The notes under the pieces were generated by a model. The model ran no database searches. It was not told where the DNA came from and was given only the letters and a program-made list of their open reading frames with translations. 64,000 nt of DNA from positions 1 to 64,000 of the forward strand of contig DXLX01000043.1 in NCBI GenBank assembly GCA_019414515.1, given 5' to 3'. Position numbers and translations under genes: made by a program. Source of the DNA: Collinsella sp. Lineage in GTDB: Bacteria; Actinomycetota; Coriobacteriia; Coriobacteriales; Coriobacteriaceae. This document shows positions 44,219-53,499 of this stretch, piece after piece. Position 1 is the stretch's first letter. Each line of letters opens with the position of its first letter.

Positions 44219-45523
44219 CTAATTGCGCAGCGGCTTGGGCAGTGGAACGCCGGCGGCGATGGCTGCGGCGATGATCATGCAGACGATACCCTTGAGTGGG
44301 AAGCACATGAGCAGCAGGCCCACGACCATGACCGGCTGGCGCATGACAGCGCCCATCGTCGAGGCCGTGCAGACGGCGACGCAAAAGACCGGATCGGCAC
44401 CGGTAAGAATGGCAAGACCATAGCCCAGGCTTACGCCCGAGAAGATAACGGGGAAGAAGTGGCCTCCGCGCCAACCCAAGTTGATGAGGGCGGGGGTCAG
44501 CATGGCTTTGACAAGACCGGTCGCGATTAGCACGCCGGCGGGGATGGTCAGGTAGGTTTCCATGAGCACGTCGGCCTGGGTCTCGCCGGCAAACATGGTA
44601 TAGGGCAGGACCGTGCCACAGATGGCGAGCGCCAGACCGGCTAGCATGGCCTTGACGACAGGACGCTCCCCTATTGCATGGGACAGCGCCTCGCTCGCAT
44701 GCTCGGAGACAAAGTACAGCCAGCCGCAGACCGTGCCGACCAGCGCCAGCGGAATGAGCCAGGCAAGTTCCAGGTTGCCCACCTCGGCGGACTCGAATCT
44801 GGGCATGCCCATGCCGCCGCCCACAAGTTGGCCAAGCAGCAGGTAGGTGCCCAGACCGCCGGCAATCGCAATGCCGTAGACCACCGTCTTTTGCACCTTG
44901 GGCAGCTTGATGGTGATCTCGCCGGACGCGGACTCATCGTCGGCGTCTTCACCCTGGCCGTCGGTGCTACCGGCAAGCGGCGCCACAAAGCCAAAGACGG
45001 GCGCGGTAAAGAGCGCCGTCAGGGCAGCCTGGGTGCCCAGCAACGTGAGCTCCCTAAACTCGGCGCCAAAGCGACGCATGCGGTCGCCGACCCAGCTGCA
45101 CAGGCCCGCGATGACGCCGGTCAGACCGGCTTCCGGTCCAATACTTCCGCCAAACAGCAACGGCAGCAATGCCGCGAGCGAAAGCTTGCCCAGGTTGTCG
45201 TACGGGTAGCGCCCGTCTTGCTTAACCTTAGCCATCACCTGGTTGAGGTCATCGGTCTTGGCGCCCGTCATCTTTTCGTACAGGCCAATCACCAAGCCGC
45301 CCAGCAAGCAGACAAAAAACGGGTACGGCAAAAAGCCAAACGGGCCGCTGGCAAGCTCGGGCGAAGCGACGCCCAGCGCGTGTGGAATCTCGGTCCATAG
45401 ATAGTCGATACCGTGCTCCATCGCAAAAAAGAACAGCCAGACTGCGGCACCCGCGAGTGCACCGGTCACGGCAACGCTGACCAAAAACAGCGCTCGGTTC
45501 GTGGGTTTGGCAAGGTTATCCAT
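44219..45523 (-). CDS. ClC-family chloride channel/antiporter
   Basis: A 434-residue protein with about ten membrane segments. The selectivity-type region is GGSIGPEAGLTG at 125-136 (a version of GREGP) and a second conserved motif is NLGWRGGHFFPVIFSG. An acidic insertion, DGQGEDADDESASGE, near residue 190 separates the halves. It may carry Cl- or F-; the F- selective CLC-F motif is not evident. The start follows GGGAGG. EFR1 lies downstream in the same direction. Confidence 0.9.
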   Translation of the reverse strand: MDNLAKPTNRALFLVSVAVTGALAGAAVWLFFFAMEHGIDYLWTEIPHALGVASPELASGPFGFLPYPFFVCLLGGLVIGLYEKMTGAKTDDLNQVMAKVKQDGRYPYDNLGKLSLAALLPLLFGGSIGPEAGLTGVIAGLCSWVGDRMRRFGAEFRELTLLGTQAALTALFTAPVFGFVAPLAGSTDGQGEDADDESASGEITIKLPKVQKTVVYGIAIAGGLGTYLLLGQLVGGGMGMPRFESAEVGNLELAWLIPLALVGTVCGWLYFVSEHASEALSHAIGERPVVKAMLAGLALAICGTVLPYTMFAGETQADVLMETYLTIPAGVLIATGLVKAMLTPALINLGWRGGHFFPVIFSGVSLGYGLAILTGADPVFCVAVCTASTMGAVMRQPVMVVGLLLMCFPLKGIVCMIIAAAIAAGVPLPKPLRN

Positions 45524-45648
45524 CGGGTCCTCCCGCGGTCAAAGTCGACATAGATACGTTTTATTGTAGAGCGAGCGTTGCCCGAACGAGCCAACCACCT
45601 GCGCCGCAAACGGCACCATTGGGAGCCATAGTAGGGCAGGCTCAAGGC

Positions 45649-46182
45649 TTATCCGTTGATAATCGAGGCAATCTCGCGCAAATCGTCGGCAAAGTAGATG
45701 CCGTGCTGGCGCTGCGGGCTCGATAAACCCTTATCGATCATGTGCCCGAGCAGCGCCTTGAGGTCGTTGTAGTAACCGTCCAGGTTATACAGGATGCACG
45801 GAGCACTCAGGTGCCCCAACGACACCGCGGACATGACCTCGGCAATCTCCTCGAGCGTGCCTGTGCCACCGGGAAAGGCAATGAACGCATCGCCGAGCTC
45901 GATCATCTTGGCCTTGCGCTCCGCCATATCACTCGTCACGATGAGGTCGTCGATACCGTCATGTTGAAACTCGGCCTCGATAAAAAAGCTCGGCTCCACG
46001 CCCGTCACATGACCACCAGCATCAAGTACGCTATCGGCGAGCGCACCCATCAGGCCCGATTTGGACCCGCCGTATACCAGCGCGTGTCCGTTGGAGCCAA
46101 TCCAGTTGCCCAGTTCTTGCACTGCGGGCAGAAACGCCGGGTCGTTGCCGACGCTCGCGCCCAGGTAGACGGTGATGTTCAT
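45649..46182 (-). CDS. LOG family nucleotide phosphoribohydrolase
   Basis: A 177-residue Rossmann-fold protein of the TIGR00730/LOG family, which cleaves nucleoside 5'-monophosphates to free base and ribose-5-phosphate. Motifs: MNITVYLGAS at the start, YGGSKSGLMG, and PGGTGTLEE, the family signature, with MAERKAKM preceding it. The start follows AAGGGGGACC. It lies 36 bp downstream of a potassium-channel gene in the same direction. Confidence 0.9.
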   Translation of the reverse strand: MNITVYLGASVGNDPAFLPAVQELGNWIGSNGHALVYGGSKSGLMGALADSVLDAGGHVTGVEPSFFIEAEFQHDGIDDLIVTSDMAERKAKMIELGDAFIAFPGGTGTLEEIAEVMSAVSLGHLSAPCILYNLDGYYNDLKALLGHMIDKGLSSPQRQHGIYFADDLREIASIING

Positions 46183-46218
46183 GTTTGGTCCCCCTTGTTG
46201 TGGCGCACGACGTTCGTC

Positions 46219-46644
46219 TTAGCGCTGGCGTCGACGATACTCGCGCACACGGCGCGACAGATCGGCGAGCTGGTCGCGATCGAGCTCTTCCAAATGCTCC
46301 AGATCATCCATAAAGCGCGCCATGGTGTCCTTTTGGCGCATCTTGATAAGCGTATTGCAGTAGTTCACCGCCACGCCCGTGAGCATGGCGATGTAGAAGA
46401 TGCTGATGATGCTCAGAATGACGGTAATGGCGCGGGCAACCGGTGTCTCGGCCGGAATGTCGCCAAAGCCGATCGTCGAGACCGTCTCAAAGCTAAACCA
46501 GAGACCGTCGCCAAACGTAAGGGACGTGGGCTCGGACAGCCAGACGGCAGTCGAGCACAGCAGGTAAAAGATTAGAAACAGGCCCGTGATGCGCGCAAAG
46601 CCAGCCTGTCGCAGCACATCGGCAAGCGTCCTCAACCTGTTCAT
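46219..46644 (-). CDS. Two-span potassium channel
   Basis: A 141-residue protein with two membrane segments (about 17-35 and 77-97), a pore helix and the K+ selectivity filter TIGFGD, then a charged cytoplasmic coil (MRQKDTMARFMDDLEHLEEL). There is no RCK domain. The start at 46644 follows GGGAAAGGGG; a longer frame upstream runs into repeat DNA. Co-transcribed with the LOG gene. Confidence 0.85.
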   Translation of the reverse strand: MNRLRTLADVLRQAGFARITGLFLIFYLLCSTAVWLSEPTSLTFGDGLWFSFETVSTIGFGDIPAETPVARAITVILSIISIFYIAMLTGVAVNYCNTLIKMRQKDTMARFMDDLEHLEELDRDQLADLSRRVREYRRRQR

Positions 46645-46730
46645 CGCGACCCCTTTCCCAGACGCCCAATCTCGTTCGCTCGGTATTGTCCCACGCCTCC
46701 CCCGCAAACGAAACTAGTCATTGGGAACTA

Positions 46731-46809
46731 GTCATTGGGGACGTTCTTAAATGACTAGTCAAACAAGAACGTCCCCATTGACTAGTCGTTTAAGAACGTC
46801 CCCGATGAC
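46731..46809. repeat. Intergenic palindromic repeat, family B (copy 2, one and a half units)
   Basis: GTCATTGGGGACGTTCTT (46731-46748), AAGAACGTCCCCATTGAC (46765-46782) and a third arm TTAAGAACGTCCCCGATGAC (46790-46809), with GACTAGTC between arms. Half copies (ACTAGTCATTGGGA) precede it. Confidence 0.8.
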
Positions 46810-46902
46810 TGCCGGGCGGGACCGTTTAGCGGTGCAGCTGCCGGCTGGGCAGGCTGAGCTGGTATCCTTATGCGGTAATGTCTCGATTCGTTAGGATTGC
46901 AT

Positions 46903-49706
46903 GTGAGAGCTGCCACTGTCCTTCGTTCAGTTATATATCGCACCCTGGCCGTCGCGCTTGCCGCGCTCGTCGTACTGAGCACCATCATGCCCGCCCCCGC
47001 CTATGCCGCCAATACCGATCAGCAAGTCAAGACGGTCCGCGTCGGCTGGCTCGTCAGCAACGAGGGCTTCCAGGACGGCACCCCCGGCGAGCGTCTCTCG
47101 GGATGGGGTTACGAGTACCTCCAGACCCTGTCGTACTACACGTCCGGCTGGCGGTACGAATACGTCTCCGGCACCTTCACCGAGCTTATGGACATGCTCG
47201 AGGCAGGCGAGATCGACCTCATGCCCAACATCTCCTACTCCGAGGAACGTGCCCAAAAGCTGCTCTTTTCCTCGAACCCCGAGGGCACCGAGCGCTACTA
47301 CATCTACGCCAGGCCCGACCGTGACGACCTTGCAAAGGGTGACCCTCAAGCACTCCAGGGTCTCACTATCGGTTGCAACCCCGACGTCATGCAAACCTTC
47401 GTTGGCCAGCAATGGCTCGCCAGCGAAGGAATCGCCTGCACATACAAGGAGTATGACGGAGGATCCGATCTCTTTGACGCGCTCGCAAACGACGAAGTCG
47501 ATGCCGTCATCATGAACGACACAATCTCGTCGCCCAATGCCTCCCCCATGTTCTACATTGGTTCGAACGACTACTACTTTGCCGTTCCCAAAAGCCGCCC
47601 CGACCTGATGGACGACATCAATGCTGCCATGACGGCAATCGCCCGCGTCAACCCACGCTATAACGACGAAGTAAAATCTCACTACTCGACCCAAAACAGC
47701 GGCTCATCATCGCTCAACGGACCCGAACGTTCCTGGCTCAAAGCAAATGACAACACCATCACGCTCGGCTACATTGCGGGCAAACTCCCCTACTGCAACG
47801 AGAACGAAGACGGCGAAATGGAAGGCTCGCTCGCATCGCTTGCGACGACGCTACACGATAAATTTGGCATTACGGTCAAAACCGTCGCCTTTGATAGCTA
47901 CAAGATGATGTCAAAGGCCCTGTCAAAGGAAAGCATAGACGTTGCGCTGCGGTATACCGAGATTACTGGTTTGCCGAGCAAACAGGCGTTGTGCAGTCGG
48001 TATCGTTGGGAACCATATCCCTCACCGCTATCCACACCGGCAGCAACCTGAACAAAAACCTTCAGAACATCGCCTGTACCAAATCATCGTTTGTCAACAA
48101 AAATGCACTTGAAAGTCTGTTCCCCACAGCGACCGTAACCGAATACCAATCCGACGATGAAGCGTTCGACACCCTCAGGAAGGGAACGGCGCACTGCATC
48201 GTCGCTCCCAGTTCACGCGTAAAAACCATCGGTGACCGTTACGATCTCGAGGACTGCGAGACGACCGAGCTCCCTGACACCTGTGAGCTCTCGTGCTGGA
48301 TTTCGCGCGGAAAACCCGAGCTGTTGGGAATCATCAACAAGGGCATCATCAATGCCGGAGAATCGCTCTCCGCAAGCAATTTCTCCTCCACGTCGTACAC
48401 GGCCCAGGAATCCAACACGCTTCAATTCCTTTATCGCAACCGCACCGCCATTGCAGCTACCCTCATCGGTATGTTGTCGGTCGGCATCGTCCTGCTCATC
48501 TGGGCGCTCGTGCGCGCTCGAACCGAGCGCAAAAAAGCCGATGCTGCCAACGCCGCTAAGACGGCATTCCTCACGCGCATGAGCCACGACATCCGTACGC
48601 CGCTCAACGGTATCCTAGGCCTTATCGAGATCGAGGAATTGAAGGAAGGCGATATGCAAGTCGCCCGCGAGAGCCGTGCCAAGGCGCGCGTTGCCGCCAA
48701 TCACCTGCTCTCGCTGATCAACGACATCCTCGAGATGGGCAAAATCGAAGACCGCAAGCTAACACTGGAGCATGCGCCTTTTAACCTCAAAGAGCTCTGT
48801 GACGATACGCTAGTGCTGTGCAAGCTCCGCGCGTCCAGTAACGGCATCACAATGCAGGACAATAGTCTGCCGTACGCCACGGGGCCATACATGATCGGCA
48901 GTCCCACCCATATCCGACAGATCATGATCAACCTGTTAGACAACAGCATTAAGTACAACAAGCACGGCGGCTCCGTCACCTTTAGCTCAAAGACCAAGCC
49001 ACTCGATAACGGGCGCGCGCTCTTTTGCTTTAGCGTTTCGGATACCGGCATTGGCATGGCTCCCGAGTTTTTAAAGCATATCTATGAGCCGTTTGCCCAA
49101 GAAGGTGACGATGCGCGCAGCAAGTTCCAAGGAACCGGCATGGGCATGCCAATCGTCAAGTCGCTTATTGAACTGATGGGCGGCACCATCGAAGTCACCA
49201 GCGAACTCCATGTGGGCACCACGTTCTACGTGGAAATTCCGCTCGATATCGACAAGAACCCCCGGACGCGGGCGAATACGGTCGAGAGGGCGCTCGACTG
49301 CTCACTCGCCGACATGAACGTGCTGCTCGCCGAAGACAACGAATTGAATGCCGAGATTGCCCAGACGCTGCTAGAATCCGAGGGCGTCGTGGTCACCCGC
49401 GCCGTCAACGGCAACGAAGTCGTCGATCTGTACCTGTCTCATCCCGCCGGCAGCTTCGATGCGATCCTGATGGACATTATGATGCCGGACATGGACGGTT
49501 ACGAGGCAACCCGCGCGATTCGTCTGAGCGAGAAGGTCGATGCAGCCGATATCCCCATCATCGCGCTCACCGCCAATGCCTTTGCCGAAGACGCCAAGGC
49601 AGCACACGACGCCGGCATGAACGCCCATCTGCCCAAACCGCTCGACTTTAACAAGCTCAAAAACATACTCGCCCGCATCAAGAAAAACGGATCCGTTTCG
49701 CTATAG
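46903..49706 (+). pseudogene. Periplasmic-binding hybrid histidine kinase, interrupted by one frameshift
   Basis: Two overlapping frames make one 934-residue sensor. The first part has a signal peptide (cleavage near residue 35, AYA) and SBP_bac_3-type sensor domains; the second has a membrane span (about 515-538), HisKA with MSHDIRTPLNG, a HATPase domain (NLLDNSIKYN, DTGIGM, GTGMGM) and a receiver with DAILMDIMMPD. The frame breaks near 47951: the second frame upstream reads VYRDYWFAEQTGVVQSVS, which continues the first if one base (probably C in CTGCGG) is restored. The start is the GTG at 46903 with TAGGA upstream. Real decay or assembly error; otherwise every domain is intact. Confidence 0.8.
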
Positions 49707-49747
49707 TTTGTGCTCAACAACCATGCCCAGTAGAAAGGAAGCCAACG

Positions 49748-50227
49748 ATGTTTAGGCCCTTACGTCGAAAGAAACGCGCCATCACTGACGAGGAAGCGCG
49801 CGAACTGCTCGCTACCTGCAAGCGCGGCGTCTTTGCCGTCAACGGCGACGATGGCTACCCGTACGCCATTCCCGTCAACTACTTCTTTGACGCCGAGCAC
49901 GACAAGATTTATTTCCATGGCGCCAAGGCTGGCCACAAGGTCGACGCACTCAAGCGCGATGACAAGGTCTGCTTTACCGTTTACGGAAACGAGTGGTACC
50001 AGGACGGCGACTGGGCTCCCTACGTTATGAGCACCGTGGTCTTTGGCCGCTGTCGCTTGGCGAATGACACTCCCGCGTTTATCGAAGACAAAGTCCGCCA
50101 GCTCGCCCTTAAGTACTACCCTTCCGCCGAGGAAGTCGAAGAGGAAATCGCCAAAGACATCAAGGGCGTCCAGCTCTACGAGATTACGATTGAGCATCTC
50201 TGCGGTAAGCAGATTCAGGAAAAGTAA
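49748..50227 (+). CDS. Pyridoxamine 5'-phosphate oxidase-like (NimA-type) flavoprotein
   Basis: A 159-residue split-barrel FMN-binding protein: ATCKRGVFAVNGDDGYPYAI, VNYFFDAEHDKIYFHGAKAG and KVCFTVYGN. This is the NimA/5-nitroimidazole-reductase-like subgroup, although resistance cannot be inferred from sequence. The start follows AGAAAGGAAG. It lies 41 bp after the hybrid kinase gene and ends at a strong terminator. Confidence 0.85.
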   Translation: MFRPLRRKKRAITDEEARELLATCKRGVFAVNGDDGYPYAIPVNYFFDAEHDKIYFHGAKAGHKVDALKRDDKVCFTVYGNEWYQDGDWAPYVMSTVVFGRCRLANDTPAFIEDKVRQLALKYYPSAEEVEEEIAKDIKGVQLYEITIEHLCGKQIQEK

Positions 50228-50254
50228 GCCCCTCAGCAGGTCTCATCAATAGCA

Positions 50255-50294
50255 ATATGGCCCGGTTCCGACCCACCTTGGAACCGGGCCATAT
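50255..50294. terminator. Bidirectional terminator-like hairpin
   Basis: ATATGGCCCGGTTCC (50255-50269) pairs perfectly with GGAACCGGGCCATAT (50280-50294) between convergent genes. The T-tract is weak, but the stem is long and GC-rich. Confidence 0.75.
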
Positions 50295-50296
50295 GC

Positions 50297-52489
50297 TTAT
50301 GAAGCGTCGGCGGCCATGTGCGCAAGCGCCTCAACGAGCTCCTGCGAGCTCACGGGTTTACTCAGGTGCGCGTCCATGCCTGCCTCACGCGAAAGCCTGC
50401 GGTCGTCGGCAAAGGCGTTGGCGCTCACGGCGATAATCGGCGTGGTCGCGGCATCCTCGCGATCGAGTGCTCGAATTCGACGCGTGGTCTCAAGGCCATC
50501 GATGCCGGGCATCATGATGTCCATCAACACCACGTCGTACTCGTGCGGTGCGCTTGCGGCAAACGCCTCAACGGCAGACTCACCATCCTTGGCATGCGTC
50601 ACGACGGCACCGGCACGGCCGAGCGTAAACTGCGCGATCTCGGCATTCAGATCGTTATCCTCTACGAGCAAAACACGCAAGCCCTGGAGCGCATCGCCAT
50701 CGTCCGCCTCCACGCGAACTGTCTGAGGAATCTCGGAGCGGTCGCACTTCTCGAACGGCAGGCGGATGGTAAACGTCGTCCCCTGCCCCAAGACGCTCGT
50801 AAAGCTCATGGTTCCGCCCATAAGCTCGACCAACTGTTTTGCAATAGGCGCACCCAGGCCAGTTCCCGATGAAGCGCCTTCCACCTGTTGCTCCTCGCGG
50901 CAAAATGGCTCATAGAGGTGCTGCTGGAACTCCTCGCTCATGCCAATACCGTTGTCGGCGATCGTGTATTCATAGACGGGGACGCCATCCGCTGGCTCCA
51001 CCTCGCGGCACACCAGGCGAACGTAGCCGCCCTGGCGGTTGTACTTGACGGCATTGCCGGCAATATTGAGCAACAGGCGCTTGAGGTGCGTCACGCTCAC
51101 CCGCGCATAGGGATGATTAAGCGTCTGCTGGTCGCAGATAATTGTCACCAGACGCTCCTCGGCCTGGCGCTCCAGAATATCGCGCACCTCGTGGTTGAGG
51201 GTCGCCAAGTTTGTGGGTACGAGGTTCAGGTCGACCTGCCCGCTCTCCAGGCGACTCATATCGAGTGCCTCGTTGGCAAGGTCGAGCAGCAGTCCCGATG
51301 CCGTCCAGATTTTCGAGCGGCACTCAGTCTGCTTTTGCAGATCGTCCGCATTGGCATCGCCAACCTCGACCATGCCGCGAATGCCGTTGATGGGCGTGCG
51401 CAGATCGTGGCTCATGCGACGCAGAAACTCTGTCTTTGCCGAGTTGGCAGACGAGGCCTCACGCGCCGCCTTTGCCAGCTTGTCGCCATAGTCGCGCTCC
51501 TGCTGCAGCAAGTCCGTCAAACGTCGGCGATCAGCGCGGCGACGCACCATCACAACAACGGCTATAAAACCGCTGTAGAGCGCCAGCATGCCGGCAGCAA
51601 CAGCCGCGACGACCTCAAAGTAGCGCCGCGCCGAGGCATAGGTGTACACGTAGAACCCGCGCGCTTTTCCAAATGTGCCCAAATACCACTCGCCGTTGGC
51701 GTTGACCAGTCGGACTTTGCCGGGCAGGCATCGATCCTTAATACCGTCGACAATAAAGACATCCGTTGCAGGCAGATCGAATACGCCCAATATGGTGGGT
51801 TCAACGACATTGGTCGCAACGACCTTGCCATCGCTTTCGATCACGATATTGCCACTGTCGATGGTCTCATAACCACCGAGCAGGCTCTGCAGTTTGAGCG
51901 TATTGCTTGCAACTGCCTTCGCGCTCTGATGCCTTACCGCAACAACGATGCCCTCGTCATCCCGCCGGGTCACGCAACCAATGTCTGCAACCGAATCATC
52001 CGAAAGCGTAATGCGGGCGGTATAGGACTTAAGCGGATGAGTTGCCACCTCCAGCACGGGCGCTTCCTTGAGATACGTAGCGAGCGACCCGTAGCCCACA
52101 TCGCCCGTCGAGGACTCGGACACCAAATTGCCCGATGCATCCGTCACAATCAGCGCGCTCACGTTGAACTGGTCGGCGTATTGCTCCAGCATGGCGTTAT
52201 CCACCGAACCGTCGCGCTCCATATCGCGAGCAGCCTCTCCGGCAATCTCCATAACGCGAATCAGGTTTTTGGTCGTATAGGCGCTGTTGAATGCATCGTA
52301 GGAAAGGCTCTGCGTCGCCACGTAATCGACAACGTCGGCAAAGCGCTGCTCGGCTTGGGCCGTCGTGTAACCGTAGCTCATCATGCCGGCAGCAACCGAG
52401 AGCGCTATCCCCAGCAGAGCGACAAGGAGCCATGCCCCTGCCGAACGATTGCCCCGCTCCTGAGCGGCGTGGTCGGGCGCATCGATCAT
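50297..52489 (-). CDS. Hybrid sensor histidine kinase
   Basis: A 730-residue kinase. Membrane spans at about 18-38 and 292-315 enclose an extracytoplasmic Cache-like sensor domain. HisKA follows with MSHDLRTPING (His361), then HATPase (GNAVKYN, DNGIGM, GTGLGAP) and a receiver with VVLMDIMMPG as phospho-acceptor region. No HPt domain or DNA-binding output domain is present. It overlaps the upstream solute-binding gene by 4 nt (ATGA), so both are produced together. This pair looks like a split version of the fused kinase at 46903-49706. Confidence 0.9.
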   Translation of the reverse strand: MIDAPDHAAQERGNRSAGAWLLVALLGIALSVAAGMMSYGYTTAQAEQRFADVVDYVATQSLSYDAFNSAYTTKNLIRVMEIAGEAARDMERDGSVDNAMLEQYADQFNVSALIVTDASGNLVSESSTGDVGYGSLATYLKEAPVLEVATHPLKSYTARITLSDDSVADIGCVTRRDDEGIVVAVRHQSAKAVASNTLKLQSLLGGYETIDSGNIVIESDGKVVATNVVEPTILGVFDLPATDVFIVDGIKDRCLPGKVRLVNANGEWYLGTFGKARGFYVYTYASARRYFEVVAAVAAGMLALYSGFIAVVVMVRRRADRRRLTDLLQQERDYGDKLAKAAREASSANSAKTEFLRRMSHDLRTPINGIRGMVEVGDANADDLQKQTECRSKIWTASGLLLDLANEALDMSRLESGQVDLNLVPTNLATLNHEVRDILERQAEERLVTIICDQQTLNHPYARVSVTHLKRLLLNIAGNAVKYNRQGGYVRLVCREVEPADGVPVYEYTIADNGIGMSEEFQQHLYEPFCREEQQVEGASSGTGLGAPIAKQLVELMGGTMSFTSVLGQGTTFTIRLPFEKCDRSEIPQTVRVEADDGDALQGLRVLLVEDNDLNAEIAQFTLGRAGAVVTHAKDGESAVEAFAASAPHEYDVVLMDIMMPGIDGLETTRRIRALDREDAATTPIIAVSANAFADDRRLSREAGMDAHLSKPVSSQELVEALAHMAADAS

Positions 52490-53355
52490 GACAGGCCCTC
52501 CATATTCAAAAATGGCGAAGGGTCATCAAAGTACTTTGACACTAGGCGTTCCATGGTGCCATCGGCAAGCATTTCTTGGTAGGCATGAGTGAGCTTGACG
52601 TCGATGCCGCGCGTATCGTTGATATCGAAAGCGGTGCCCAAACCAACCTCTAGCAGCGGCTCATCCAGAATACGATACGTCACACCATAGTCCTTTTCGT
52701 AGGTGAGCAGCAAGGACTCATGCGCGGCGATGGCATCGACCAGGCCCTCGGCGAGCGCGGGGTTCAGGCATGAACGGTCCGAAAAGCAGTAGAGTTCCTT
52801 GATCTGCGGAACGTTTTCATTTGCGCGATTGAGCAAAATGCCCTCGGGCTTGGTGGTGAACTGAACCGCCACGATCTTATCCTCAAGATCGGCAAGCGTG
52901 TAGATATCGCTCTGGGGATCGACCGCGACCACCTGGCGGCTCGCAAGGTACGGGCCAGCCCAACGATACTCGTTTTCGCGACCCGTCATGCTAAAGCTGC
53001 CCATGACACAATCGAGCTCGCCGTTCGCCAGCAGTTCCTTCTTCTTTTCCCAATCGATCAACTGGTATTTTGGCTTGTAACCAATGCGGGCCAAAGCCTC
53101 GGTTAATATCTCGACGTCCAGGCCAACGATATCGCCGTACTCGTCGGTATACACAAATGGTGGATAGAGGTCGCTGCCGACGTTGAGCGTCTTAAGGTTG
53201 TCGTCTTTAACTTGCGAGGCGTCCAGACCTTCTAATGCAGACGTCGAGGCCCTGCCATTCGACTCGGAGCGGCCGGCTATCGCTACGACAAAGGCACACG
53301 CTACTGCAAGCGCAACAAACAACGATATGACAACCGAGCGACGGGGCCTTTTCAT
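52486..53355 (-). CDS. Extracytoplasmic solute-binding protein (SBP_bac_3) linked to the hybrid kinase
   Basis: A 289-residue amino-acid-type binding protein. An uncleaved or cleaved N-terminal hydrophobic segment (about 9-28) has no lipobox. Then come LNVGSDLYPPFVYTDEYGDIVGLDVEILTEALARIGY and the family hinge GELDCVMGSFSMTGRE. It lacks an ABC transporter partner; instead it overlaps the hybrid kinase, so it probably presents ligand to that sensor. The start follows GGAG. Confidence 0.85.
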   Translation of the reverse strand: MKRPRRSVVISLFVALAVACAFVVAIAGRSESNGRASTSALEGLDASQVKDDNLKTLNVGSDLYPPFVYTDEYGDIVGLDVEILTEALARIGYKPKYQLIDWEKKKELLANGELDCVMGSFSMTGRENEYRWAGPYLASRQVVAVDPQSDIYTLADLEDKIVAVQFTTKPEGILLNRANENVPQIKELYCFSDRSCLNPALAEGLVDAIAAHESLLLTYEKDYGVTYRILDEPLLEVGLGTAFDINDTRGIDVKLTHAYQEMLADGTMERLVSKYFDDPSPFLNMEGLS

Positions 53356-53450
53356 CGAGCTCCAGACGATCCTGTTTACAGACTGAAATGGTTAAAGATA
53401 ATAGCAAACAAAACCACGCGAGTGCCCAATGGTTACAGACGTTTTACCAT

Positions 53451-53486
53451 GCGGGGCCTTCCAGCCGACTTGGTAGAAGGCCCCGC
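53451..53486. terminator. Hairpin between the aminotransferase end and the solute-binding gene's upstream region
   Basis: GCGGGGCCTTC (53451-53461) pairs with GAAGGCCCCGC (53476-53486), 14 bp after the aminotransferase stop on the minus strand. No T-tract on that strand, so a terminator role is only probable. Confidence 0.6.
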
Positions 53487-53499
53487 ATGCAGCACACGC

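Noticed and set aside
50888..52582. 564-codon plus-strand frame opposite the hybrid kinase
   Set aside because: Antisense shadow of a well-supported kinase.
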